A stretch of DNA of 25,399 nucleotides, taken from a virus. The position numbers were made by a program, and so were the translations under genes. Below the pieces are notes generated by a model, which saw nothing but the letters and a program-made list of their open reading frames with translations, had not been told where the DNA came from and did no database searches. Below are positions 12,863 to 20,454 of this stretch, one piece after another (position 1 is the first letter of the stretch; each line of letters begins with the position of its first letter). The stretch lies in IMG/VR virus record IMGVR_UViG_3300030329_000137, positions 1-25,399 of that record. One strand, written 5' to 3'.

Positions 12863-14732
12863 GGAATATTTAGGAATTCAAATAGATTATAGTAAGGATA
12901 GTAAACTTGATAAGTTTAGTATTGATACATTAAAGGACAGATATTTTTGGGCAGAAGAAGAAAGTCCTCAAGAAGCTTTTGCAAGAGCAGCCGTATTTGC
13001 TGCTACTTACAAAGGACATATAGATTTTAATTTAGCACAGAGGTTATATAATTATGCATCCGATCATTGGTTTATGTTTAGTACTCCTATACTTAGTAAC
13101 GGAGGAACAACTCGTGGGCTTCCTATCAGTTGCTTTCTCAATTACGTACCTGATTCGAGGGTTGGTCTTTCTGATCACTATGATGAAAACATATGGCTCG
13201 CAAGTTCAGGTGGAGGTATCGGTGGATATTGGGGAGATGTTAGGAGTGATGGCATTTCAACTGGTAATGGTTCTCGTTCTACTGGTTCAATCCCCTTTAT
13301 GCATGTCGTAGATTCAGAGATGCTTGCCTTTAATCAAGGCACAACAAGACGAGGAAGTTACGCAGCCTACTCAGATATATCTCACCCTGAGATTGAAGAG
13401 TTTATTAATATGCGTAGAGCATCAGGTGGTGATATAAATCGAAAGAACTTAAACTTACATAATGCTGTTAACATTACTAATGAATTTTTAAAGTGTGTTA
13501 GAGATGATGAAGAGTGGAGGTTGATTGATCCTAAAACTAACGAGCCTACTAAGGTAGTTAATGCTAGAGAGTTATGGATGAAACTAATTGAGGCACGAGC
13601 AGAAACAGGTGAGCCTTATCTTATTAATATAGATACTTGTAATGAGGCTTTACCTGACGAACAGAAAGATTTAGGTTTAGAAATTAAACAGAGCAACTTA
13701 TGTTCTGAGATTACTCTACCTACTAATGAAGAGAGAACTGCTGTGTGTTGTTTGTCAAGTGTTAATTTAGAATATTTTGACAAGTGGAAAAAAGATGAAC
13801 AATTTATAGATGATTTAATTACAATGCTTGACAATGTATTAGAACATTTTATTGAAGACATAGTAGATACATCTAGACTAGGTGGATATACTGCAAATTT
13901 TAAGAGGTTTAAAACTTATGTTAAAGAAGGTAAAGAAGGTATGGTCAAAGCTGCTTACTCAGCTTATAGAGAAAGGTCGATTGGTTTGGGAGCAATGGGA
14001 TTCCATGCGTATCTCCAAAGTAAAGGATTATCTTTTAATGGGTTACAACAAACTGGTATTAATAATACAATCTTTTCTTACATCAAAACCGAAGCTGTTA
14101 CAGCAACTCAAAGACTCGCTGAGATACGTGGTGAAGCTCCTGATGTACATGGTAGCAATAATCGTAACTCTCATCTTCTCGCTGTTGCTCCTAATGCCAG
14201 TTCTAGTATTATATGTGGTGGCACTTCCCCTTCTATTGAACCATATCGTGCTAACATATATACGCACAAAACTCTCTCCGGTAATTACAAAGTTAAAAAT
14301 AAATTCTTAGAAAAGTTACTTAAAAAGAAAGGATTAAATGTAGAGGAAAGAGAAAAAATTTGGAGAGAAATTTCAAATGAAAGAGGTTCTATTCAAAATA
14401 TTAAAATATTTAATAAAGATGAAAAAGAAATATTTAAAACTGCTGATGAAATAAATCAATTACAAATTGTAGAACACGCAAAGATTAGACAGCCTTACAT
14501 CTGTCAGAGTCAAAGTGTTAATTTATTTTTCGTTCCTCCTAAAGCAACAGAGGATCAAGAAGTACACAATGAATACTTACAATATGTAAACGATGTGCAT
14601 TGGTATGCGATGCATAATTTAAAATCTTTATATTACTTACGATCAGATGCAGCAAAGTCTGCTGAGAATGTAAATGTAAAGATACCAAGAATTAATTTAG
14701 AAGATGTTGAATGTTTAAGTTGCGAGGGTTGA
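12855..14732 (+). CDS. nrdA: ribonucleotide reductase class I alpha subunit
   Basis: 625 residues that reduce ribonucleotides to deoxyribonucleotides together with NrdB. Visible motifs: FSTPILSNGG, redox Cys C93 (SCFLN) paired with C298/C299, and the catalytic N281-L-C283-S-E285. Also present are APNASSSIICGG, the radical-transfer pair LYYLRSD near 592 and the C-terminal CLSC that accepts electrons from thioredoxin or glutaredoxin. The sequence begins just before the catalytic domain, so the N-terminal ATP-cone of E. coli NrdA (761 aa) is missing; loss of dATP feedback inhibition is expected. ATG at 12855 has AGGAG upstream. The beta subunit follows after three intervening genes. Confidence 0.95.
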   Translation: MTEEYLGIQIDYSKDSKLDKFSIDTLKDRYFWAEEESPQEAFARAAVFAATYKGHIDFNLAQRLYNYASDHWFMFSTPILSNGGTTRGLPISCFLNYVPDSRVGLSDHYDENIWLASSGGGIGGYWGDVRSDGISTGNGSRSTGSIPFMHVVDSEMLAFNQGTTRRGSYAAYSDISHPEIEEFINMRRASGGDINRKNLNLHNAVNITNEFLKCVRDDEEWRLIDPKTNEPTKVVNARELWMKLIEARAETGEPYLINIDTCNEALPDEQKDLGLEIKQSNLCSEITLPTNEERTAVCCLSSVNLEYFDKWKKDEQFIDDLITMLDNVLEHFIEDIVDTSRLGGYTANFKRFKTYVKEGKEGMVKAAYSAYRERSIGLGAMGFHAYLQSKGLSFNGLQQTGINNTIFSYIKTEAVTATQRLAEIRGEAPDVHGSNNRNSHLLAVAPNASSSIICGGTSPSIEPYRANIYTHKTLSGNYKVKNKFLEKLLKKKGLNVEEREKIWREISNERGSIQNIKIFNKDEKEIFKTADEINQLQIVEHAKIRQPYICQSQSVNLFFVPPKATEDQEVHNEYLQYVNDVHWYAMHNLKSLYYLRSDAAKSAENVNVKIPRINLEDVECLSCEG

Positions 14733-14733
14733 T

Positions 14734-15471
14734 ATGGAATTAAATACAGACGAATTAAATTTACAAGTACATAATTTACCTGCCGTTGTAATGTTAGAAT
14801 GTACTGTACCTCCAAAGTTAGTGGATGATATTAATACTTACTTAGATGAATATAGAGAGACAGCCGAAAAGAAATCTCTTGCTCATACTTTAGTTGGTCA
14901 GATTCATCAAGGAGAACAACTCTTAATGGATCACAAGCATGAACTATTAAGAGATTACTATACGTTTCTTACCTCTATGGGAGTAGCTTACTTACAAGCT
15001 TTTGGAAATATAACAGGACACTATCATAAAAATAGAATGGTAGATATAGATGAATTGTGGTCGGTACATAGTTATGAAGGAGACTATAATCCTATACATG
15101 ATCATGGTACTAAAACAATTATGGGTATATCTACAACTACATGGACTAAAGTACCTGAACAAATAGGTAAGCTTGGTAATAGTATGAAGAATCCTGAGAC
15201 ATTTACATTGTATAATGATTCAGGAGCTTGTGATGGTTTCTTAGCATTTACTTATGGACGTAATGAGATTATGAATACAGAAAAATTAAGACCACCACAA
15301 TCTATATCAGTAGAGCCTGTAGTAGGAAAACAATTAATGTTCCCTTCGTGGATGCAACATATGGTGTATCCTTTCTTTGGTGAAGGAGAACGAAGAACAG
15401 TAGCTGCTAACTTAAACTGTTGGCAAGCAGAACCACAAGGAGAAAAGAATGAAGACAGTAAGTCAAGGTGA
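14734..15471 (+). CDS. putative 2OG-Fe(II) oxygenase
   Basis: 245 residues resembling phage 2-oxoglutarate/Fe(II) dioxygenases of the cupin-like fold. The segment YNPIHDHGT (H122, H124) supplies the first metal ligands, and MQHMVYPF (H209) the distal His. RRTVAAN (R220/R221) is placed to bind 2-oxoglutarate. The first pair is H-x-H rather than the classical H-x-D, as I recall for several phage members. The substrate is unknown: DNA bases, proteins and small molecules are all possible. The gene sits one base after nrdA inside the RNR operon, and its last 23 bases overlap the next gene. Confidence 0.65.
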   Translation: MELNTDELNLQVHNLPAVVMLECTVPPKLVDDINTYLDEYRETAEKKSLAHTLVGQIHQGEQLLMDHKHELLRDYYTFLTSMGVAYLQAFGNITGHYHKNRMVDIDELWSVHSYEGDYNPIHDHGTKTIMGISTTTWTKVPEQIGKLGNSMKNPETFTLYNDSGACDGFLAFTYGRNEIMNTEKLRPPQSISVEPVVGKQLMFPSWMQHMVYPFFGEGERRTVAANLNCWQAEPQGEKNEDSKSR

Positions 15472-15673
15472 TACCCTATATGAAAGTAAGTATGATGCAC
15501 TTACAAAACTATACGAAGGACAGGTAGCTGTAGCTAAAGCAGAGTTACTTGTTTACTTCTCAACCTCAGTAGGTGTAGCAGAACACCCTGAATTAATTAC
15601 TTCAATGGATAATTTAATGGATAAGTTAACTGCTGCTGAAGAGAAACTTAAATCATTACAGGATAACTTCTAA
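15449..15673 (+). CDS. hypothetical 74-aa helical protein
   Basis: ATG at 15449 with AAGGAG 8 bases upstream, inside the oxygenase gene. The product is helical: KYDALTKLYEGQVAVAKAEL, then VGVAEHPELI, then a coiled-coil-like LTAAEEKLKSLQ. The 'VGxxEHP' turn between two helices recurs in small proteins of marine T4-like phages as I recall. Function unknown. TAATG overlap with the next gene. Confidence 0.65.
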   Translation: MKTVSQGDTLYESKYDALTKLYEGQVAVAKAELLVYFSTSVGVAEHPELITSMDNLMDKLTAAEEKLKSLQDNF

Positions 15674-15849
15674 TGTCAGATACATATAGAAGTTTTTGCA
15701 CCCGTATGTGGTTGGACCATTGTGATGAAAACTCAGCCTTCGGTGCAATTGCATTAGACAGAGAAGAATATATAAAAACATATAACAGTTGGCTACTTCA
15801 AAAGTATGCTGAACAAGTGGAGAAAAGAAATGAGTCTATTGAGCTCTAG
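15673..15849 (+). CDS. hypothetical 58-aa protein
   Basis: TAATG junction start. The product begins MSDTYRSFCTRMWLDHCDEN, is rich in aromatic residues, contains two Cys and one His near the N-terminus, and ends with a charged helix. It overlaps nrdB by 20 bases. No family recognised. Confidence 0.5.
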   Translation: MSDTYRSFCTRMWLDHCDENSAFGAIALDREEYIKTYNSWLLQKYAEQVEKRNESIEL

Positions 15850-16828
15850 AAATTATTACAAACCTTTTGATCATCCTTGGATGTATGATTACTGGGATTT
15901 ACAAACACAAATGCATTGGTCTCACAATGATATACCATTGTCAACTGATGTAAAAGATTGGAATACTATTTCAGATAGTGAAAGAAATTTATTAACACAA
16001 ATATTTAGATTGTTTACTCAGTCAGATGTTGATGTAGGTTCAGCTTATGTCAATACATTTATGAGAATATTTAAGAAGCCTGAAGCAGGTTTAATGATGG
16101 GTGCGTTTCATCATATTGAAGGCATACATCAAGCTGCATATAGTGCACTATTAGATACAGTAGGTATGCCTGAAATAGAATACAAAGCCTTTGCTGAGTA
16201 CGAAGAGATGGCTAATAAACATGAGTATATTCAAAAGTTTAAACCAACTCTTAAAGATAAGAAAGGAATAGCTAAAGCTCTTGCAGTCTTCTCAGCTTTT
16301 ACAGAAGGCTTACAATTATTCAGTAGCTTTGCAGTCTTGTTAAACTTCCCTCGCTTTGGTAAGATGAAGAACATGGGACAAGTAATAGCCTACTCAATAC
16401 GTGACGAGAGCTTACATGTTGAGGCAATGACAAGACTATTTAGAGAGTTCATACAAGAGAACATTGAGATATGGACCGATGATTTTAAGAAAGAACTATA
16501 TCAGATATGCAGAGATATGGTAGAGTTAGAAGATAAGTTTCTTGATCTTGTATTTGAGATGGGAGATTTAGAAGGTCTAACAAAAGAAGATATGTATGCT
16601 TACAATAGATACATAGCTGATAGAAGATTATTACAATTAGGATTAAAAACAAACTACGACCAAAGAGAGAACCCTCTAACATGGATAGATGAAGTGATTG
16701 GTATTGAACATCAAAACTTCTTTGAGGGTAAGGCAACTTCGTATATGAAGTCAGGGTTAAGAGGAGAACATGGAAGTATAACTTTTACGGATATAAAAAA
16801 TGAGAAAGAACGAAGCAACCTTGATTAG
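15830..16828 (+). CDS. nrdB: ribonucleotide reductase class I beta subunit
   Basis: 332 residues. The start is placed at ATG 15830 (MSLLSSRNYY), with GGAG about 8 bases upstream; ATG 15806 has no site. Di-iron ligands match E. coli NrdB spacing: D66, E97, H100 (IEGIHQAAY), E159 (FTEGL), and E193 and H196 (RDESLH). The radical Tyr is Y104, at the Tyr122 position, so this looks like a normal tyrosyl-radical enzyme, not a metal-free or Mn/Fe variant lacking Tyr. It supplies the radical to NrdA. The end overlaps the next gene by 29 bases. Confidence 0.95.
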   Translation: MSLLSSRNYYKPFDHPWMYDYWDLQTQMHWSHNDIPLSTDVKDWNTISDSERNLLTQIFRLFTQSDVDVGSAYVNTFMRIFKKPEAGLMMGAFHHIEGIHQAAYSALLDTVGMPEIEYKAFAEYEEMANKHEYIQKFKPTLKDKKGIAKALAVFSAFTEGLQLFSSFAVLLNFPRFGKMKNMGQVIAYSIRDESLHVEAMTRLFREFIQENIEIWTDDFKKELYQICRDMVELEDKFLDLVFEMGDLEGLTKEDMYAYNRYIADRRLLQLGLKTNYDQRENPLTWIDEVIGIEHQNFFEGKATSYMKSGLRGEHGSITFTDIKNEKERSNLD

Positions 16829-17018
16829 TTACAAATTAGTTATAGATCAAAAAGGAAAAGTCTATAGTGAAAGAAGTGTTAGTGAAATTGACACGCTTGA
16901 AGAAAGATTAAAGCCTGTACTCTTCAATACTTTAAAACAAGTATTAAGAAGAACGACTGTTGAATTAGATAAGATTCATAATAAGGTTGAGGCTGATCTT
17001 AATTCTAGAATACAATAG
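16800..17018 (+). CDS. hypothetical 72-aa protein
   Basis: ATG at 16800 lies within the end of nrdB, with no strong ribosome-binding site, so it probably relies on translational coupling. The product begins with strands (LISYKLVIDQKGKVYS) and continues as a charged helix (LKQVLRRTTVELDKIHNKVE). It is the last gene of the rightward operon. Confidence 0.55.
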   Translation: MRKNEATLISYKLVIDQKGKVYSERSVSEIDTLEERLKPVLFNTLKQVLRRTTVELDKIHNKVEADLNSRIQ

Positions 17019-17039
17019 GGCAGACCCGAAAGCCTGCCC
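17018..17039. terminator. stem-loop between convergent operons
   Basis: GGGCAG (17018-17023) pairs with CTGCCC (17034-17039) around a 10-nt loop, in the 27-base gap between the last rightward gene and the leftward Hsp20 gene. Neither flank has a long T-run, so as a bidirectional terminator it is plausible but not textbook. Confidence 0.55.
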
Positions 17040-17045
17040 AATCTT

Positions 17046-17474
17046 CTAAGATATTTTAATCTTACGAGGTTTCTTTTCGTCAGGGATAATTATTTCCATG
17101 ACAACAGAAAGCAAACCATTCTTAAAGGAAGCTTTCTTAACTTCAATATCTTCAGCTAAGTTAAAGCTCCTCTTAAAAGAACGCATGGCTAATCCTTTAT
17201 GGATTACCTCTTCATCTTTATCCTCTACCTTTTCATACGAAATAGTCAGAACATTCTCTGCCACTTCGACATCAATATCTTTATCAGTCAAACCGGCTAG
17301 TGCCATTTCTATTGTGTAATTGTCACCATCCTTTACAAGATTGTAAGGTGGATAACTTGGTGGGGAATATTGCAGTCCTTGATGTTTGAATAACTCGTTG
17401 AAGAGTCTATCAAATCCTACAAATGAGGTTGTGAAATTTGGATGTTTTAAGTCCAAAAGAAATTTGCTATTCAT
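17046..17474 (-). CDS. Hsp20 small heat-shock chaperone
   Basis: 142 residues. The N-terminus VGFDRLFNELF (19-29) is typical of IbpA-type proteins. The alpha-crystallin domain spans about 41-130, with MALAGLTDKDIDVEV, NVLTISY and the signature NGLL at 119-122. The C-terminal I139-K-I141 is the I-x-I motif that drives oligomer assembly. Such ATP-independent chaperones bind unfolding proteins; phage versions are known in cyanophages and may help virion protein folding. ATG at 17474 follows AAGGAG on the minus strand. It has its own promoter region (17505-17540) and faces the RNR operon. Confidence 0.9.
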   Translation of the reverse strand: MNSKFLLDLKHPNFTTSFVGFDRLFNELFKHQGLQYSPPSYPPYNLVKDGDNYTIEMALAGLTDKDIDVEVAENVLTISYEKVEDKDEEVIHKGLAMRSFKRSFNLAEDIEVKKASFKNGLLSVVMEIIIPDEKKPRKIKIS

Positions 17475-17504
17475 AATTTTTACTCCTTATTTAAGCAAGT
17501 TAAT

Positions 17505-17540
17505 ATTATACCCTTAGAACGCACATAAAGCCATTCTAAG
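17505..17540 (-). promoter_or_regulatory. Hsp20 promoter with palindromic operator-like site
   Basis: A perfect TATAAT lies at 17505-17510 on the minus strand, giving a start near 17498 and a leader of about 24 nt. The -35 position reads TGGCTT, a poor match. An inverted repeat CTTAGAA (17513-17519) and TTCTAAG (17534-17540), with a 14-bp gap, spans the -35 area. A perfect -10, weak -35 and palindrome suggest activation or repression by a dimeric regulator. Confidence 0.55.
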
Positions 17541-17553
17541 AGCAGTTTAGGTG

Positions 17554-17572
17554 ATGCCCCTTATCGAGGCAT
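17554..17572. other. stem-loop upstream of the Hsp20 promoter
   Basis: ATGCCCC (17554-17560) and GAGGCAT (17566-17572) form a short stem around TTATC (seven pairs including a G-U when read on the minus strand). There is no T-run on the minus side. It may end or slow the transcript of the upstream leftward gene; function uncertain. Confidence 0.35.
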
Positions 17573-17644
17573 TATTTCTATATTTAGGCTCTTAAAGACG
17601 CTTAAATATAAAACTTATATATGGTCGAACTTTATAAATTCAAC

Positions 17645-18013
17645 CTAGTCTAATAAAGGATTTTTGTTTCCTTCTAAAATCTTATCAATTTCATCCTGAA
17701 TAAATTTTACTTCAGCTTCTAAAGCAACTATATCTTGACTCATTCCATTAGATGTTTGAGCAATATTCTTTAAAGAAGGATTGATACCTTCATCAATACT
17801 CTTATTGATATAATCAACAGATGTTTCAATAGACGCAAACCTTTCTTCAATTGCCTGTTGGGCTGACTCAGTATCCCCAATGCCTCCTATCTGTGCTTCA
17901 AGATTTTCTAATCTATTAACATAAGTAGCACCAGTATAACCAAAGCCTGCTAAAGTACCAACGATAGTTACTAAAGCTATTAGTTGTGTAGTTTTATTTT
18001 CAAACCATTCCAT
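17645..18013 (-). CDS. membrane-anchored coiled-coil protein (122 aa)
   Basis: One N-terminal transmembrane segment (about residues 9-32, LIALVTIVGTLAGFGYTGAT) after a short acidic start, then a long helical acidic region with heptad-like spacing (VNRLENLEAQIGG; VALEAEVKFIQDEIDKIL). The topology, with a TM anchor and a mostly extracytoplasmic coiled coil, would fit an inner-membrane spanin subunit or a membrane-stress/superinfection protein, but no signature settles it. ATG at 18013 has AAAGGAG upstream on the minus strand. It is separately transcribed from a near-consensus promoter, unlike its operon neighbours. Confidence 0.7.
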   Translation of the reverse strand: MEWFENKTTQLIALVTIVGTLAGFGYTGATYVNRLENLEAQIGGIGDTESAQQAIEERFASIETSVDYINKSIDEGINPSLKNIAQTSNGMSQDIVALEAEVKFIQDEIDKILEGNKNPLLD

Positions 18014-18045
18014 TTTTATTTCTCCTTTATAAATAAAGTATACCT

Positions 18046-18074
18046 ATCATATACCCACAGACGAAAAATGTCAA
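18046..18074 (-). promoter_or_regulatory. near-consensus sigma70 promoter (minus strand)
   Basis: On the minus strand: TTGACA (18069-18074), exact 17-bp spacer, TATGAT (18046-18051). The start would be near 18039, 26 bases before the gene at 18013. This is the closest match to bacterial consensus in the window. Confidence 0.8.
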
Positions 18075-18114
18075 TGCCCAATATGGTTCGGCTTGACAAA
18101 ATTCTATTAATTGA

Positions 18115-20454
18115 TTAAAAAACTCCATCCCTCAAATCCGGTTGTAAAGCTTTCATGGTAGTTAAAGTATTCAAATTATCTCCTGCTAGTTTATAAAAAG
18201 CGTTAATGTTATCATCTATTTTTACATCAGTATAGATGGCTCTAGGTTCATACCAATTAGTTTGTTTAGGTATGTCCCTTCCATAGTAATCTGTAAAGCC
18301 TGCGTTGTATCCTAAGTAAGCTACAAATACAGACTGATCACCGTACTCTCCTGTTTCTTCTTGAGAAGCTTGTGCTTGCTCTTGTTGTTCTTGTAAATTC
18401 TGTGCTACAATTTGATCGGCAACTTGGTCAGCTTCAGAAGGTGTACTAACTTCAGACATTGCTGTATCTATTTGTCCTTGCATATCTTGTACCTGTGTCT
18501 CAACTGTAGCAACTTCAACGGATACTTCAGTTGTTGGCATCGGTGAAGATGTTGTAGTTACATTACTTACTGATCCTGTATCAGCACTCATGGATAAGAT
18601 CGTATTAGTTTGTACAGATGCAGCAGTAAACTGATCCGATAGACTTGGAGAACTACTAGTACTAAAACTACTTCCACTTGATGAAGAAGCTACAGCACCA
18701 CTAACTCCTGATCCACCACTTCCACTTGACGAGCCTCCATAAGATGATGAAGCTCCTCCTGATGCTCTAGTATTACCTGTTGCATGAACAGACGTTCCTG
18801 CTGTCGTACCACTCACACTATTAGCAGCAGCTTGAACTGTACTAGCTACTACGTTGAGGGCTGTCTCCATATTCATTGAGCTTCCCTCTTCTCTGTCTAC
18901 TAACAAACCAACAACATCTGCCTCTTCTGACTCTTCGAGAAGTGCTTCTTCTTCTGCTTCTGCTACCCACTCTTCTTCGAGCTCTTCGTAGATTTCTTCA
19001 ACGGCTTCTTCCTCGAAGATTTCTTCTTCGGCTTCGGCATATAATTCTTCAGTTTCTTCTTCGCTGCCTTCATGCTCTTCTTGGATTTCTTCCATCTCCT
19101 CTTCAAACCATTCTTCAAGTTCTTCAAAGTCCTCGAAAGCCAAGTAGTTTTCTTCTTCGTCATAAGGTAGCTCCTCTCTTATTATAGTTTCAAACTCATA
19201 GAGTTCTGTTAAGTCTTCAGCATCAAATATTTCTAGATGCTGTATTGGTTCATATTGTTCTTCGTAGAATACAAACTCTTCTTCGTAATCATAAGTCTCT
19301 ATATATTCTATAAAATCAATTGTTTCTATATATGGGTCTTCCCAAAGTAATTCTTCTTCAAACCAAATCTCTTCCTCAACCCATGCGTAATCTTCTTCAA
19401 ACCAAATATCTTCTTCGTATCCGTAGTCATCTTCCCAAACAAACTCTTCTGTTATACCATAACTATCAGTAGTATGTTCGTCTTCATAACCATAATCAAA
19501 CTCTTCTTCGTATCCGTAATCAAATTCTTCTTCAATATAATAAGCTACTGAAGCCTCTTGTGTATAACCTGCACAGAACGGAGCATACTGTGGGTCTTCT
19601 TCACATTGTTGGTCATCATAAGCTTCCCAATATAAAGGACATGAAGTACTATGTAATGCATTTATACCACATTGCTGTGCTAAATAAGCTGCTGCATATC
19701 CTGAACAACTAGAATTATTTAAAGGATCACTACAGTCTATAGCATTTCCTGATCCTTCTCCATATAAACTACCACCATCTTCTAGTAAAGTATTACTAGC
19801 TGTACCATTCCAATTAGTGTTAACACATGTACCTGCAACATTAGTTGTACCTGTGTTACATTCATCGTGAAAAAGGTACGTATAGATTTCTGTTGCACTT
19901 CCTTGTTCTCCAATTAATACATCGTGGTTGGTGATATTTAAATCTCCATACCTATATTCAAAGGTATCATTAGTCCAAAGGATAACTTCAAAACTATTGT
20001 CAGTATTATTCCTACCATACTCTTTCATGTTATACCAACCAAAGACAGCTTTATCCGTAAAGTTTTTAGCAAGCATCTTTGAACCACCATCCCTAATTAA
20101 ATCAGTATAAAAAGGATATAGAGTATAGTTAGTATGTGGTAGTGGATCAGGTGTATAATCTCCACAATAGTTATTGTAGTTTACATTACCTGTTCCTAAT
20201 CCAAAATGAAGACAACCATTAGTAGCCATCCTAGCAGATGTAAAGTCTTCACCATATAAAGTAAACGTAAAGTCTAAATTAAAAGCACCTGCTAATTGAT
20301 CATCACCTGTATTAAAATTAGTAGTACCAGTAAGACTAGTTAAATTAAAAAGGTCTTGGTCAGCTTCATATACATATGCTGAATTACCTTTAGCTGCAAA
20401 AAAGAGAGCAGCAATTGACAATGCAGTTGCACATATAATGCTAACCTTGTTCAT
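18115..20454 (-). CDS. large secreted acidic protein with nidogen-like N-terminus
   Basis: 779 residues in clear blocks. (1) Signal peptide 1-26 (ALSIAALFFAAKGNSA). (2) Residues about 30-200 resemble a nidogen-like domain (FTLYGEDFTSARMATNGCLHF, then LYPFYTDLIRDGG). (3) Two exact-length 22-residue Cys repeats: C250 and C262, C272 and C284, then C294, each C-x-x-Y-x-x-AY-x-x-QQC. (4) An extremely acidic tract at 305-525 with FDYGYEEE and IWFEE repeats. (5) A Gly/Ser linker at 560-605. (6) A C-terminal domain, about 700-779, containing YLGYNAGFTDYYGRDIPKQ. It starts by TAATG coupling to the upstream gene. It could be a virion adhesin or a protein displayed on infected cells; no catalytic motif is seen. 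Confidence 0.75.
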   Translation of the reverse strand: MNKVSIICATALSIAALFFAAKGNSAYVYEADQDLFNLTSLTGTTNFNTGDDQLAGAFNLDFTFTLYGEDFTSARMATNGCLHFGLGTGNVNYNNYCGDYTPDPLPHTNYTLYPFYTDLIRDGGSKMLAKNFTDKAVFGWYNMKEYGRNNTDNSFEVILWTNDTFEYRYGDLNITNHDVLIGEQGSATEIYTYLFHDECNTGTTNVAGTCVNTNWNGTASNTLLEDGGSLYGEGSGNAIDCSDPLNNSSCSGYAAAYLAQQCGINALHSTSCPLYWEAYDDQQCEEDPQYAPFCAGYTQEASVAYYIEEEFDYGYEEEFDYGYEDEHTTDSYGITEEFVWEDDYGYEEDIWFEEDYAWVEEEIWFEEELLWEDPYIETIDFIEYIETYDYEEEFVFYEEQYEPIQHLEIFDAEDLTELYEFETIIREELPYDEEENYLAFEDFEELEEWFEEEMEEIQEEHEGSEEETEELYAEAEEEIFEEEAVEEIYEELEEEWVAEAEEEALLEESEEADVVGLLVDREEGSSMNMETALNVVASTVQAAANSVSGTTAGTSVHATGNTRASGGASSSYGGSSSGSGGSGVSGAVASSSSGSSFSTSSSPSLSDQFTAASVQTNTILSMSADTGSVSNVTTTSSPMPTTEVSVEVATVETQVQDMQGQIDTAMSEVSTPSEADQVADQIVAQNLQEQQEQAQASQEETGEYGDQSVFVAYLGYNAGFTDYYGRDIPKQTNWYEPRAIYTDVKIDDNINAFYKLAGDNLNTLTTMKALQPDLRDGVF

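Noticed and set aside
18876-19187. 103-aa leucine/serine-rich plus-strand ORF
   Set aside because: It is the antisense of the acidic tract (Glu codons read backwards give Leu/Ser/Phe) and has no initiation signals.
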